A stretch of DNA of 64,000 nt from Cryptomeria japonica (taxonomy: Eukaryota; Streptophyta; Pinopsida; Cupressales; Cupressaceae), in NCBI RefSeq assembly GCF_030272615.1, contig NC_081406.1, positions 241,429,718 through 241,493,717 on the forward strand. Reading direction: 5' to 3'. The notes beneath the pieces are model-generated. The model ran no database searches, had not been told where the DNA came from, and was given only the letters and a program-made list of their open reading frames with translations. Shown one piece after another: positions 20,461 through 31,022 of the stretch; positions within the stretch are counted from its first letter, which is position 1, and each line of letters opens with the position of its first letter. The position numbers and the translations under genes are program-made.

Positions 20461-23154
20461 ATGGACTTCCTTAACGCCCTTAGTGGAGTAGCGGGGGAGG
20501 GTGTAAAGAAACTGTTTCAAGAGTTTAAGAACCTAATCAATTTACGCAGCAATGCCGAATGCCTCCGCCAGGACATAGATCGTGTGAAAGGCATAGGAGA
20601 TGATCTTAAGAATCAGTTAAGTGGTCAAGGCCGACAGCCTAAGCGAGTCGTTAGGAATTGGCTCGACACACAAGAGCGAAACGTCAAATCTGCTGAAGAG
20701 GCGCTTCAACAGTACGAACAAAGCAAGGACCGTCGCTTCTGTAAGTGCTGCCCTAACTGTTTGCTTATCCCAAAATCCAGTCGAAAAATCCTTAATTCTC
20801 TAGCGGAGATAGATAAGCTTCTGAAGACAAAGGATTCAGATTTTCCCAAGAATGGAGAGCTGGGGGAGCTTCCAGGGGCGCTGGTACAGCCCATGGAGAA
20901 TGAGCTCGTTGGCAAATTTGTTCACGAGAAGCTGGAGGAGCTGGAGACGTGGCTGCTGAAAGATGATTCTGTTCGTGTTGTTGGAGTCTATGGAATGCCC
21001 GGCGTGGGAAAGACGTCCATGCTCAAACACATCAACAATAATGAAAAGGTAGTCAATTTCTTTAAGCTTGTAATTTGGGTTACTGTGTCCAGAGACTCCG
21101 ATATATCTGATCTCCAGAGGCGCATTTGTGAGAGAATTGAATTGCCTTGGCGATCCAATTCGACCATTGACGAAGCTGCAGGGCTGTTGCAAACGGTCTT
21201 CAAGGAGAAGCCACTGCTGCTCATTTTGGACGATGTGTGGAAAAGAATAGATGTTTCCAAATTGGGAATTTCTCTTTCTGATAATAAAATAAAAGTTGTA
21301 CTGACTTCCAGAGATAAAGAGGTGTGCAGGAGCATGGAAGCAGACAAGATGATTGCAATGAAGCAACTGTCGGAGGAAGATGGTTGGGAGCTTTTCTGCA
21401 GAGGAGCCTTCCCAGCCGGCGAGGATCAGAATATGGATAGCGAGATTGAGCCCTTGGCCAGAAGCATTGCAAAGGAATGTAAAGGACATCCCTTGGCCAT
21501 TAAGACGCTCGCTCGGACAGTGCCGCAGCTTCACAACAGTTCCCCGTCTGAATGGGAATATGTTCTCTATCAGCTAAAGGCGATCGATACCCAATTCTAT
21601 CGCATTCATGAAGAGATTGTGAGGGAATTATTCAAGCCATTAAAACACAGCTATGATGCTCTGGAATCAGAAGAGCTCAGGCTTTGTTTCCTGTACTTGG
21701 CCGCCTACAGAGAAGACGAGGAAATCGACGCGGATGACTTGATACAATTGTGGTTGGCAGAAGGCCTGGTGAAAAGCAGAGAGGAGGGGCGTCACGGTTT
21801 TCTTAAGACCTTGGCGAACCGATGCTTGGTTGAGGTTGAGGTTACAGAGGAAAATGGGTATCATATATGGAAAGTGAAAATCCACGATGTGCTCAGAGAT
21901 ATGGCAGTACATGTCGCTGAGGTCGACCAGAATATCCTGTTCCGTGCAGGTCAGAGTTTAACAGAGTTTCCAAAGTCTGCAAGCGCAACATCGGTGAGGA
22001 TATCAGTGATGCATAACCGCATCAGAATTCTGCCTGAAAGTGTTGATTGCGAGAAGTTAGTGACTCTGTTGTTGAGCTGGAACACAGTTGAGGAGGTCCC
22101 AGAGGGCTTTCTGGAGAAGCTGAATATGTTAAAGGTGCTTGGTCTCAGCAACACGCCCATCAAATCCTTGCCGAAGTCCATCCACCAACTGAAGCATCTC
22201 CTCTATCTGCAGCTTTCAAATACCCAGATTAAGGTAATCCCTCATCAAATATTTGAGTTGAGTAGACTGCAGTTTTTAGATCTTTCTTTCTCCCCTCTGA
22301 AGAATATTCCGTCCATGATAAAAAAGCTGAAAAGTCTCCAAATTCTTAAGTTAGCCCACTGTTATGATTTGGAGTTCGTTTCATGCGACATATCACACCT
22401 CACTAGTTTGGAAGAGCTTGACTTGTGGAAGTCGACAATGTTTGGAAATTCACGGGATGTAAGAGTAGGAGGAGAATCAAGGGAAGCTTCCTTGCAAGAC
22501 GTATGCAAACTCCATCGTCTGAAGCATCTGCGGCTAATCCTCAAATCCCAAATTGAGGAGAAAACAATGGGGAATCTTGTGGAGCTTCAAGAACTTTGGC
22601 TTCTTTGGATGCCCGAAGTCCGTCAGACATATCTGCCCACTGACATGCGGGCCATGCACAGCTTGGAGAGGCTCCACCTGTATAATTGTCACGTTAAAGG
22701 AACCCCTGATTTGTTCCCAGAATTAAAAAATCTCAAGTACTTAAAGCTGAAGTCTTCTCAAATACTGCTCACTCTTTCTGGAATAGGGTTAGCAAGGCTG
22801 TCCAATTTGAATGAAATAGATATTGAGGAATGCCTTCTTCTCACGGAGTTGGGAGAAGATTTTGGGAGGAAAGGTTGCTTTCCGAGGCTGCGCAAGCTCA
22901 AACTGTGGATGTTACCTTCTCTGGAGAGTGTGTGTAGTTTTGTCGAAGAAGGGGCTCTTCCCATGTTGCAGACTTTGACTATATTCCGTTGTATGCAAGT
23001 TAAAGTACTGCCACCGGGTCTAGATAATCTCAATTCTCTGGAACAGATCAAAGGAGAGAAAGAATGGTGGAATGAAATTAGCTGGCGAAATGAAGAGATG
23101 AAGAAACATCTTCATACTAGGTACGTGGAAATCCATGATAACTATCATGTTTAA
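20461..23154 (+). CDS. CC-NBS-LRR (CNL) disease-resistance receptor, intact, single exon
   Basis: An 897-residue intracellular immune receptor of the RPS2/RPS5-like CNL class. Such proteins sense pathogen effectors and switch from ADP- to ATP-bound state through the NB-ARC module. The coiled-coil domain spans residues 1 to about 130 and carries a cysteine-rich FCKCCPNC stretch; no EDVID motif is seen. NB-ARC motifs are intact: P-loop GMPGVGKT (178-185), kinase-2 LLLILDDVW (252-260), RNBS-B VVLTSRD, GLPL-type GHPLA (342-346), RNBS-D-like LCFLYLAAY and MHD-type IHD (474-476). LRRs run from about 520 to 870. There is no stop or shift and no intron is needed. An in-frame ATG at 20368 would add 31 residues but lies at or before the predicted transcription start; 20461 has a better context (CAAATGG). 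A 3'-half pseudogene lies at 37493 and a copy of its upstream region at 56492. The effector it senses cannot be told from sequence. Confidence 0.93.
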   Translation: MDFLNALSGVAGEGVKKLFQEFKNLINLRSNAECLRQDIDRVKGIGDDLKNQLSGQGRQPKRVVRNWLDTQERNVKSAEEALQQYEQSKDRRFCKCCPNCLLIPKSSRKILNSLAEIDKLLKTKDSDFPKNGELGELPGALVQPMENELVGKFVHEKLEELETWLLKDDSVRVVGVYGMPGVGKTSMLKHINNNEKVVNFFKLVIWVTVSRDSDISDLQRRICERIELPWRSNSTIDEAAGLLQTVFKEKPLLLILDDVWKRIDVSKLGISLSDNKIKVVLTSRDKEVCRSMEADKMIAMKQLSEEDGWELFCRGAFPAGEDQNMDSEIEPLARSIAKECKGHPLAIKTLARTVPQLHNSSPSEWEYVLYQLKAIDTQFYRIHEEIVRELFKPLKHSYDALESEELRLCFLYLAAYREDEEIDADDLIQLWLAEGLVKSREEGRHGFLKTLANRCLVEVEVTEENGYHIWKVKIHDVLRDMAVHVAEVDQNILFRAGQSLTEFPKSASATSVRISVMHNRIRILPESVDCEKLVTLLLSWNTVEEVPEGFLEKLNMLKVLGLSNTPIKSLPKSIHQLKHLLYLQLSNTQIKVIPHQIFELSRLQFLDLSFSPLKNIPSMIKKLKSLQILKLAHCYDLEFVSCDISHLTSLEELDLWKSTMFGNSRDVRVGGESREASLQDVCKLHRLKHLRLILKSQIEEKTMGNLVELQELWLLWMPEVRQTYLPTDMRAMHSLERLHLYNCHVKGTPDLFPELKNLKYLKLKSSQILLTLSGIGLARLSNLNEIDIEECLLLTELGEDFGRKGCFPRLRKLKLWMLPSLESVCSFVEEGALPMLQTLTIFRCMQVKVLPPGLDNLNSLEQIKGEKEWWNEISWRNEEMKKHLHTRYVEIHDNYHV

Positions 23155-24353
23155 ACCACAGTTTTCCCGTAACTAAGAACCATGAAGTAAATTGCTTGCA
23201 CGAATTATAGGCTGTTTATTTTGCGAAGTATTGCTTGTGTGTAATTATGTAACAAAAAACTTTATGCAACGAAAAGTTTGTGGAGTTTTCAATTATAGGA
23301 TCATGTTGTAAGGGATTACTATATGTAATGTTCTAAAACCGTGGTTAGCTTTTATTTTGTAAATTTAATTAATTATGTTGAAGATATTTCTTTTATGAAG
23401 TTGAATAGCTTAAATCGCTAGATCAACAGTTCAATCTATTACAAAAGGGATGCAAGTGATGAAAGATATATCAGTTGTTCATTTTCATTATTCTCGAAAT
23501 TTGTAGATTATTTGTCATGTGTAGGATCTCTATCACAACTATATGACAAATGATTGCACAAAAATCTGTCTTGATGGCCTCGCTTCTTGTTACGACGTGT
23601 GATGACCTCGATTGTTGTTTTAAGATGGAAAGAGAAAGCATTCAATACGTTAATTTTACTCCATAGTCGTGAAAGACAAATCAAAAGTACCTGTAATGTC
23701 AATGTACTTTTTGGACTCGGTATTTACCAAAAGTACTTTGACTTAGCATTTAACTATTATTATGATTCCTTCACCATTCATAAAATAGACAAAAATTCTA
23801 CTTTTTTGTCATCATTACTAGTTGATTTGTAACAACATCAATGTATATTTAAGGCATCTTGGATAAAGGGCTATAGGAGGCATCTGTAGTGGCAATAACC
23901 TTTTCCACTATGGCTTCTGATCGAGGCAAGACAAGTATGTGAATTCGATACTTATGAATAGGGTATAGCACTAACATGTTTGATTTTACAATAAAATCCA
24001 CTATAATGGACCTCCAAGAGTATAGGCCCCCTCTATTTTCTACTCCATTCGAGTCCAATATATGTTAGAACACACTTAGGGTACGTTGAAAAGGCTAGGA
24101 GAAAATACAAAGGATATTTTCATTGGCAATTGCAACCCCCACTCAATGATCCTTGCTACTATCTAGCATGATGTAAAGTAAAGCCAATAACAAAGAAGAA
24201 TATATGAATTCAAGCAAATGAGTGCATAGAAGTGAATTGACATACACTATGGATGTTAATATTTGAGAGATATCAAATTTCATCATTTCCATCCTCATAA
24301 AATTGAATGATCACTAATTTCTATTGTCAAAGGCATGAGCCCCACTCTTTAGC
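23155..24353. other. 3' flank of CNL gene and spacer
   Basis: No further gene is recognised. The first part is presumably the 3' UTR; no clear AATAAA signal is seen close to the stop. Short frames near 23508-23832 have no motif. Faint similarity to the sequence after the CNL pseudogene (around GCACGAATTA) suggests the duplication included some 3' flank. Confidence 0.45.
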
Positions 24354-25137
24354 TGATGGTACAAGAGCATCCACGGTTCTTGGCGATCTTGCATCAACCA
24401 AAAGTATTTATTTCTTTTTGTCTTTAGTTTTGTAGTTCAACGTTTCATTCAGCATTTTCTTGCATTGGCTCATCGGACCTTGTAGAGTTGGATTTTTCTT
24501 GAGGACATGATCATCTTCCTTATTCCTAAACCGCGGAGCATTTGGAGCATTTTCCAGCAAGTTATCGATTTCGGATTACGAGATAATTTTCTAGCATCGA
24601 AACCTCTTGGACCTATTTGCATTGGTGAATCTACTAGATCCCTTCCGTAGCTTGCAAAGCTCGGTGCATTTATTCTGATGTTCTTTGGCGTGTGGCTGAC
24701 CTTTCCTTTTATCTGCACTTCATCCTTTGGATTTTTCGGACGAATCTCTTTGGCGGAGACGGACCTGTTCGTTTTACACATTTGACCTTTTTCTTCAATA
24801 TTTGATCCCTTTTGGGCTGACCGGATCTTCTTAGATCATATAAATTATTGTAATTGAGCATTATAATTCAAATCCTAGGAAGTCAAACATAACATAGAAG
24901 GTAAATCCTAGATTTAGAGGTCCGGAGTTGACCTGTTCTGTAATTAAGTATGTTTGTAGAAGGCCAGTGAACCAAATTTTGTAACTTGAATGTTACCGGT
25001 TATCTGTAATCAATTTTCATGATCTAATACATTCAATTCTGCATTGCCTCCATCATATCCTCTTCTTTCCATTGTGTTTACTCCAGCTACCTAGTCCAAA
25101 TTGATCTCTTTGAGGTCCCTCCTAACCGATGACTGCA
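24354..25137 (+). repeat. 5' LTR of Gypsy 2
   Basis: Likely starts TGATGGTACAAGAGCATC, loosely like the TGTAGGAGCACC start of the Gypsy 1 LTR, and ends ...CGATGACTGCA five bases before the primer site. About 784 bp. The right edge is well set by the primer site; the left is inferred and lacks a second LTR for proof. Confidence 0.5.
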
Positions 25138-25142
25138 CCAAG

Positions 25143-25154
25143 TGGTATCAAAGT
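25143..25154 (+). other. tRNA-Met primer binding site of Gypsy 2
   Basis: TGGTATCAAAGT, close to the standard TGGTATCAGAGC, directly after the LTR end and a CCAAG spacer. Confidence 0.7.
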
Positions 25155-25249
25155 GAGATTTCATTCTGGAGATTGCATTGTCTTGAGAATTTTGTTGTAG
25201 GGTGGCGGAATGTGGATCCAACTTACAACTACAAAGGACTGGCATAAAG

Positions 25250-26330
25250 ATGGTGCGGAAAGGAAATAGGAATGGTGGAGCTTGTGGGAATGTAGACCCT
25301 TCTATGATAGAAATGTTGTGAGGAATGGAAGCCGTTGAGACAGACCAGAGAAGAGGCTGACATATTGAAGATATGAGTGAAGATGAAGAAGAAGAAGCAC
25401 CGACAAAACAAGTAGCAAATCCACCGGTGATTGATCCAGATGAAGAAAGATTCTTGAGGGTTTTGAGTAGGGCAAATACTAAATCACATTTTACCATACC
25501 GGAGTATGATGGAAAATTGGATTTAGATGAATTGATGGATTGGATCTCAGAGATGGAGAAGTATTTTGATTTCGATAACACACAAAGGAAAGAAAGGTAA
25601 AATATGCTTGAACCCAGTTGAAAGGTCATGCATCTCTTTGGTGGGAACATTTGCAGGTTGATAGACATAGAAGAGATAAAGAGAAGATCAAAACATGGGA
25701 GCAGATGGTTGCTAAGTTAGAATCAAAATTTATGCCAACTAATCAAGTAAATCTATTTCGAAAGTTGCAGAACTTGAAAAAGCAAAAGGAATCTAGTGTG
25801 AAGGAGTACACCAAAATATTTTACACGTTGAATATTAGATCTAGACATGTCGATGATGAGGTTGAACAAGTTGCAATATATTTGAATGGATTACGGATGT
25901 CTATACAAGATGAACTCATTTTGATCAAGTTGCAAAGTGTTGAAGAAGCTTACCAGTATGCCCTGAAAGCAGAAGAGAAGTTGAACAAAAAACATGAGAA
26001 GAGACATAGAGGTAGAGGTGGAAGGTTTTCTGGAGGAATATTTCAAGGAGGAAGAGGATATTCCGGAGGAAGAGGAACCTCTACAAATCAGAACAAGGAC
26101 AAGGAAGTAAGAAAAGATGGTAGTTCATATCGGAAGGATGACAGAATTTTCTACTAGAGGAGAGAACCTATTGGCTACTGGAATGAGGGTTTTGGAAAAG
26201 ATGACAGAAGGAAAGACAAGAGAGTGTTTAGAGGAACTTGGTATAAGTGTGGAGGAGAAGGACATTGTGATTTCTAATGTAAGAAGACAGAGAACACTGG
26301 GAGGACAACATTGGTAGATGACAGCCCCAC
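25250..26330 (+). pseudogene. Gag of Gypsy 2 (frameshifted)
   Basis: Retrotransposon Gag. The frame opens at ATG 25250 (MVRKGNRNGG) and continues through MSEDEEEEAP with two TGA stops. A one-base shift at about 25600-25615 moves into the frame of GHASLWWEHL. The core reads KLESKFMPTNQVNLFRKLQN, SVKEYTKIF and VAIYLNGLRMSIQDEL, the standard chromovirus Gag block. An R/G-rich tail follows (GRGGRFSGG near 26010-26090), as is common before the zinc knuckle. After the stop near 26157 a further shift leads to a decayed cysteine region near 26240-26290. No intact CCHC knuckle is visible. Confidence 0.75.
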
Positions 26331-26429
26331 CGGATCAGCTAAAAAACTAGAAGATGGAGAATTGTTGATGATGAGGAGAGCTTTGTGTCATACCAGAGGA
26401 GATGAAGAGCGGGCTTACAGAGGAGAAAT

Positions 26430-28420
26430 TTGTTCAAGACCATATGTAAGGTATCTAGTAATTGTTGTAAAGTTGTTATTGATAGTGGTAGTTCAAATAA
26501 CATTGTTTTAGAAGAGAAAGTGATTAAGTTGAATTTGGAAAGAATGAAACACCCTAAGCCTTATCAGATAGCATGGATTCAAGATGATCATACATTGTTA
26601 GTAAGTGAGCAATGTTTAGTAAAATTAAAAATTGGAAATTATCATGATGAAGTCTTGTGTAATATTATGCCTATGGAGATTTGGCACCTTTTGTTGGGTA
26701 GACCTTGGCAGTTTGATAGACAAGCAATACATGATGGGAGAAAGAACATATACACTATTGTGATGAATGGGATGAAACAAACCTTGTTACCCTTGGAGGA
26801 GCCTTTGAAGAGTGAAGTCTATATGAATGGTAGAATTTGTTTGGTGGATGGAATGAGACATTAGAATGTGTGTTTTGGTTTAGTTTCTAAGAAGGTTGAG
26901 CATCTGGAGAATGAAGAAGAACTACTATAGGAGATAAATGAGTTGCTAATAGAGTATGAAGACATCATTTCGGATAATGTGCCTGATGGATTACCACCAG
27001 TGAGAAGTATCAGTCATTGCATGGACCTAATTCTCGGAGCTAGTTTGCCTAACAAAGTTGTAGACTGGATGACCGGTAGAGAATGAAGAGTTGAATAGAC
27101 AAGTGAAGGAGTTGTTGAAGATAGATTTGATCAAAGAGAGTTTGAGTCCCTGTACAGTACTAGTAGTATTAGCACCTAAGAAGAATTGAGAATGGAGGAT
27201 GTGTACCGGTTCCAAAGCAATAAATAAGATCATAGTGAAATACTAGTTTCCTTTACCTAGGATGGATGACATAATAGATTGTTTGAGTAGAGCCAAATAC
27301 TACACAAAGATAGACTTGAAGAGTGGATATCACCATATCAGAATCAGAGAAGGAGATGAGTGGAAGATAGCATTCAAGACAAATTAAGGACTGTATGAAT
27401 GGTTGGTGATGCCTTTTGGGTTGACTAATGCACTGACTACTTTCATGAGGTTGATGAACAAGGTATTGAAAAAATTATCGGGTAAGTTTGTTATTGTATA
27501 TTTGGATGAAATTCTAATTTTCAATAAGACAAAAGAGGAGCATTTGTTGCATTTAAGACAAGTTTTGCAGAGGTTTCAAGAGAGAACAAAAATTGTTGAT
27601 AAATCTTAAAAAGTGCACTTTCATAAAGGAAGAGTTAGTCTCTTTGGGATTTGTGATATCTGCGGATGGATTGAAGCTAGACCCTGATAAAGTAAAAGCA
27701 ATTGTTGAATGGCATACACTAGAAAACATTCAAGAGGTAAGATCATTTCGTGGATTGGCTAGTTTCTATTGGAAGTTTATTAGAAATTTCAATTCAGTTT
27801 GTAGTCCTATGACTGAGACAATGAGGGGAGATAAGAAAGAATTCAAGTGTACCACCGAAGTAAACAAAAATTTTTAAACTATTGAAGCAGAAAGTGACTG
27901 AACAGCATGTGTTAGCTTTATTGGATTTCAACAAAGTGTTCCAAGTAGACTGTGATACAAGTGGAAACACAATTGGAGCCGTATTGAGTCAGGAAGGGAG
28001 AGCAATAGTTTATTTTAGTGAGAAGTTGAATAATTCCTAGAGGAAATATTTAGTGTATGATCAAGAATTTTATACCATAGTCCAAGCCTTGAAGAAATGG
28101 AGACACTACCTATTTCCTAAGGAGTTTGTGTTGCATACTAATCATCAAGCCTTGCAGTATTTGAACAGTCAGAGTAAGTTGAATCAGAGACATGAGATGG
28201 GTAGAATTCTTGCAGCGTTACACCTTTGTGTTGAAGCATAGAAGTGGGAAATCTAATAAAGTTGTTAATGCATTGAGTAGAAGGAGGGATTTTCTGAAAG
28301 AGATGAGAGTGAGAGTATTAGGATTTGAGGAATTGAAGACCTTGTATAATGATGACCTGGATTTTGTAGAACCTTAGAGAGCATGTAGAGAACTAGTTAT
28401 GGTAGATAGAAGAAAATTAG
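26430..28420 (+). pseudogene. Protease, RT and RNase H remains of Gypsy 2 (integrase missing)
   Basis: The protease retains VVIDSGSSNNIV with the D-S-G triad, then LLGRPWQFDR. A polyprotein linker (PPVRSISHCMDLI near 27000) leads to [30 protein letters not shown] with the first catalytic Asp, and MPFGLTNA. The YxDD box reads YLDE (near 27500-27511), so the second Asp of the pair is lost. RNase H remains include VDCDTSGNTIGAVLSQ, YDQEFYTIVQALKKWRHYL and HTNHQALQYL (27930-28180). At least four frame changes separate the parts. The frame ends in the linker before integrase, at the Gypsy 1 LTR. Confidence 0.75.
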
Positions 28421-29894
28421 TGCAGGAGCACCTCTTCAACAAAAAAATCATGGCTTTGAGGATGAAGACTAGGATCATAGTGGTTGTCTTAGTGTCTTGT
28501 GTTTATGCAAGTTTCATGTATTCAATAAAGACCCCATCATGTAAACCCATGTCACTAATTAGGCAATTTGATAAGCCATTTGGGACAATGTAGTCAATAG
28601 GGGTAGTAGAATGTTTGGTTTTGTGTTTGATAGGTTTTTTAGGATATTTGTTTGATCCAAGTGTGTGGATCCCAACCTTAGAGAGTTTGACAACTTTTTG
28701 TGCAAAAATGCAACTTTTGAAAGTGCAACTTTTCAAAATGCGGTTGATGTAAGCCTCCCAACAGCTCCAACCTCTTCCAAATTCAGTTGGAAACCATTGG
28801 AGAGTTGTATAAACTTTGTGGAAATGATTCCCAAGGTGGATGGTGGTGTGATTTCAAGAATGAATCAAAAAGACACAAACAAAACTAAGTTTGCCCAAAA
28901 ATTCTAAGTTTGCAGTGATTGTACATACTTGTATGCCTTGAATTGAGTCACATAATTCATCGAGTAGATGGAGGATTGAATTAGCTTTGATTTGGTGGTG
29001 TTATAAGGTTTGATTGTTTTTGTGTAGTAAGAACCCTCCATTTTTTTCACTATAACCTCGAAAGTAAGGGTTTGGCTAGGGTTTTACTTGAAAATGGCCA
29101 TATCTTGCATCTCCTTCCTGTAGAAGTTAATTCCTTTGGTGGAGTGCAATATTGGTCAGTGTAAATTAAGTTTTTCATGGATTTTTGCAGGGGAGACTTG
29201 GTTGTGAGGTGAAAGAAGCAAAACTAGGCTGGCATCTCTATGTGACTACCTTAAGCAAATTTAGGATAGTCATCATAAAATTTGATAGCGGAGGATTCTA
29301 GGCATGCAACCATGTAATTATAGGTTATTCGCCATTCCCCAAATGCTCATAAAGTTTTTTTTGCAGTTTGGGTACCCGTAATGGGGGTTGCTTTGTAAAT
29401 TAGGCCTAATCACCCTAATTAGGTCTCTAGGCTTCTAAGGGGTTCAAACCCTTAGGTTGCAGATCTTGCCAATCCATTTTGGGGATGAGTGTAAATCCCA
29501 AAAGGGTATCTATAATGGTGAGTAGTTTGTCAAAGTGTGTGGAAGATTTTGGATTTAAGGTCAATTCTCTTGCTAAATAGGACTACTAGCCAAGGGGTAG
29601 ATTTCCAAAGGAGGTATAAGGATTTGAAGACAAAACCCTAAACAAATGCTTGGAAAAATCCTTAGTAGTCATGAATGGACCAATTCCAAAGCCTCTAATA
29701 GCAGGAGTCACCGGTGAGGCATGTTAGAGGAGTTGAAGCCATTTACTCATCTTGAGTAGGTGTTAGGCTTGAGTAGTGGAGAGTAGTTCAAAACCCTAAG
29801 ATGTGGAGTCCTTCCTTGTAGGGTCATTTTTGTCATTTGAAGGGTCAGACCCTAACCTTTTGGACTTGTCCTTAGGTGTAAAGAGGCCCCTGCA
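28421..29894 (+). repeat. 5' LTR of Gypsy 1 (1474 bp)
   Basis: Starts TGCAGGAGCACCTCTTC; matched at 34627 by TGTAGGAGCACCTCTTT. The two copies share about 350 aligned bases with few differences (for example ATGAAGACTAGGATC versus ATGAATACTAGGATC). It ends ...GCCCCTGCA before a TCAAG spacer and the primer site. The end is inferred by analogy with Gypsy 2. Confidence 0.75.
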
Positions 29895-29899
29895 TCAAG

Positions 29900-29911
29900 T
29901 GGTATGAGAAC
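29900..29911 (+). other. tRNA-Met primer binding site of Gypsy 1
   Basis: TGGTATGAGAAC, a mutated form of TGGTATCAGAGC, five bases after the LTR end. Confidence 0.65.
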
Positions 29912-29946
29912 ATAGGAGTGTACTTTGGACCAGAGAAGAAGACAAG

Positions 29947-31022
29947 ATGTCAGAAGAAGAGGGATCCCAAGAAATCCCATCAAGGATGACCAATGTTGAG
30001 CTAGTTATCTTGGCAAAGAAGCAGATGGCAGAGAGCAGAGCAGTCAGGCCTTGAGGAATGAAATGGACTAGCTGAAGGGAAAAGTGGAGAGGGGAGAGAG
30101 AGACTCTGGAGGAGATGAAGAAGGGGATGAAGAGGAGATCCCTAGGCAGGAAGAACTAGAGGTTCCTATAGACCAGAGACCACTGATGAGTGTTCTCAAG
30201 TCCATGGAAAGAAGAACAATGGATGTGAAGTTGGATCTGCCAGTGTTTGCCGGTAAGATGGAACCGGATACAGTGATGGAGTGGATAGACTCCTTAGAAA
30301 ATTTCTTTGAGAGTGAAAACATACCAGAGCACCAAAGGGTGAAGATGTCCCAATCCAAAATGAAAGGGGCTGCACTGACTTGGTGGACTTTCATCCAAGA
30401 TGAGAGGGTGAAAGAGGGAAAGAGAAAAATTGCTACTTGGAAGAAGATGATGGCTTTGGTGAAGGAAGCCTATGTTGCAGTGGACTATAGTGTCTAATTG
30501 CATAAGAGGAGACAAGACTTGAAGCAGAAGGAGATGGACGGGAGTTCCTATACAGAGGAGTTCATGAAGTTGTGTGTGAAGAATAAGGTAAAGGAGAGTG
30601 AAGATGAGAAGGTGGTGAGATATCTCAATGGACTGAGATTTTCCATCCAGGAAGATTTGAACGTCCATAACCCAGAGACAGTCCAAAAGTGCTTTCAGTT
30701 GGCACTCAAGGTGGAGGAGAAGCTAAAGAGAAGGTGGGAAAAAAATAGTAGAGGAAAACAAAGACAACAAAGAGGGGGAAGAAGTCCTTTCAGAGGCAAA
30801 GGAAGTGGTTTTGGATACCAAGGTGAGTCTAATCAAGAAGGCACTAGAGGAGAGAGCAGTTACAACCAAGGAGGAGGCTACAATCAAAGAGGGAACTTTA
30901 GGGGTAGAAGACCATTCTCTAGGGGAAGATCCCAAGGTAGAGGACCTCCTAGATGCTACAATTTCCAAGAAGGGCACATGGCCAATAGATGTCTGGAGAA
31001 GGCTACAAGCTCCATGGGATAA
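29947..31022 (+). pseudogene. Gag of Gypsy 1
   Basis: Begins MSEEEGSQEIPSRM at 29947. A single-base shift near 30040 moves to the frame carrying the rest. The Gag core reads LDLPVFAGKMEPDTVMEWID, GAALTWW and YTEEFMKLCVKN, ending with VVRYLNGLRFSIQEDL. A TAA at 30495 splits it, probably a CAA codon changed by C to T. An R/G/Q-rich tail precedes the nucleic-acid-binding CYNFQEGHMANRC (near 30953-30991). This is a damaged CCHC knuckle: the second Cys is Phe and one spacer residue is gone. The frame stops at 31020. Confidence 0.8.

Larger units (their letters stand above)
24354..28420 (+). mobile_element. Gypsy 2: chromovirus-like Ty3/Gypsy element, 3' end missing
   Basis: Order is LTR (24354-25137), tRNA-Met primer site, gag, protease, RT and RNase H, the Ty3/Gypsy order. 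It ends abruptly at 28420, where the 5' LTR of Gypsy 1 begins. Integrase and 3' LTR are absent and are not found on the other side of Gypsy 1. Frameshifts and stops are many, so it is older than Gypsy 1. Confidence 0.75.

Noticed and set aside
20836-21534. 232-codon antisense frame within the CNL gene
   Set aside because: Shadow of the strong coding bias of the sense strand; no motif of its own.
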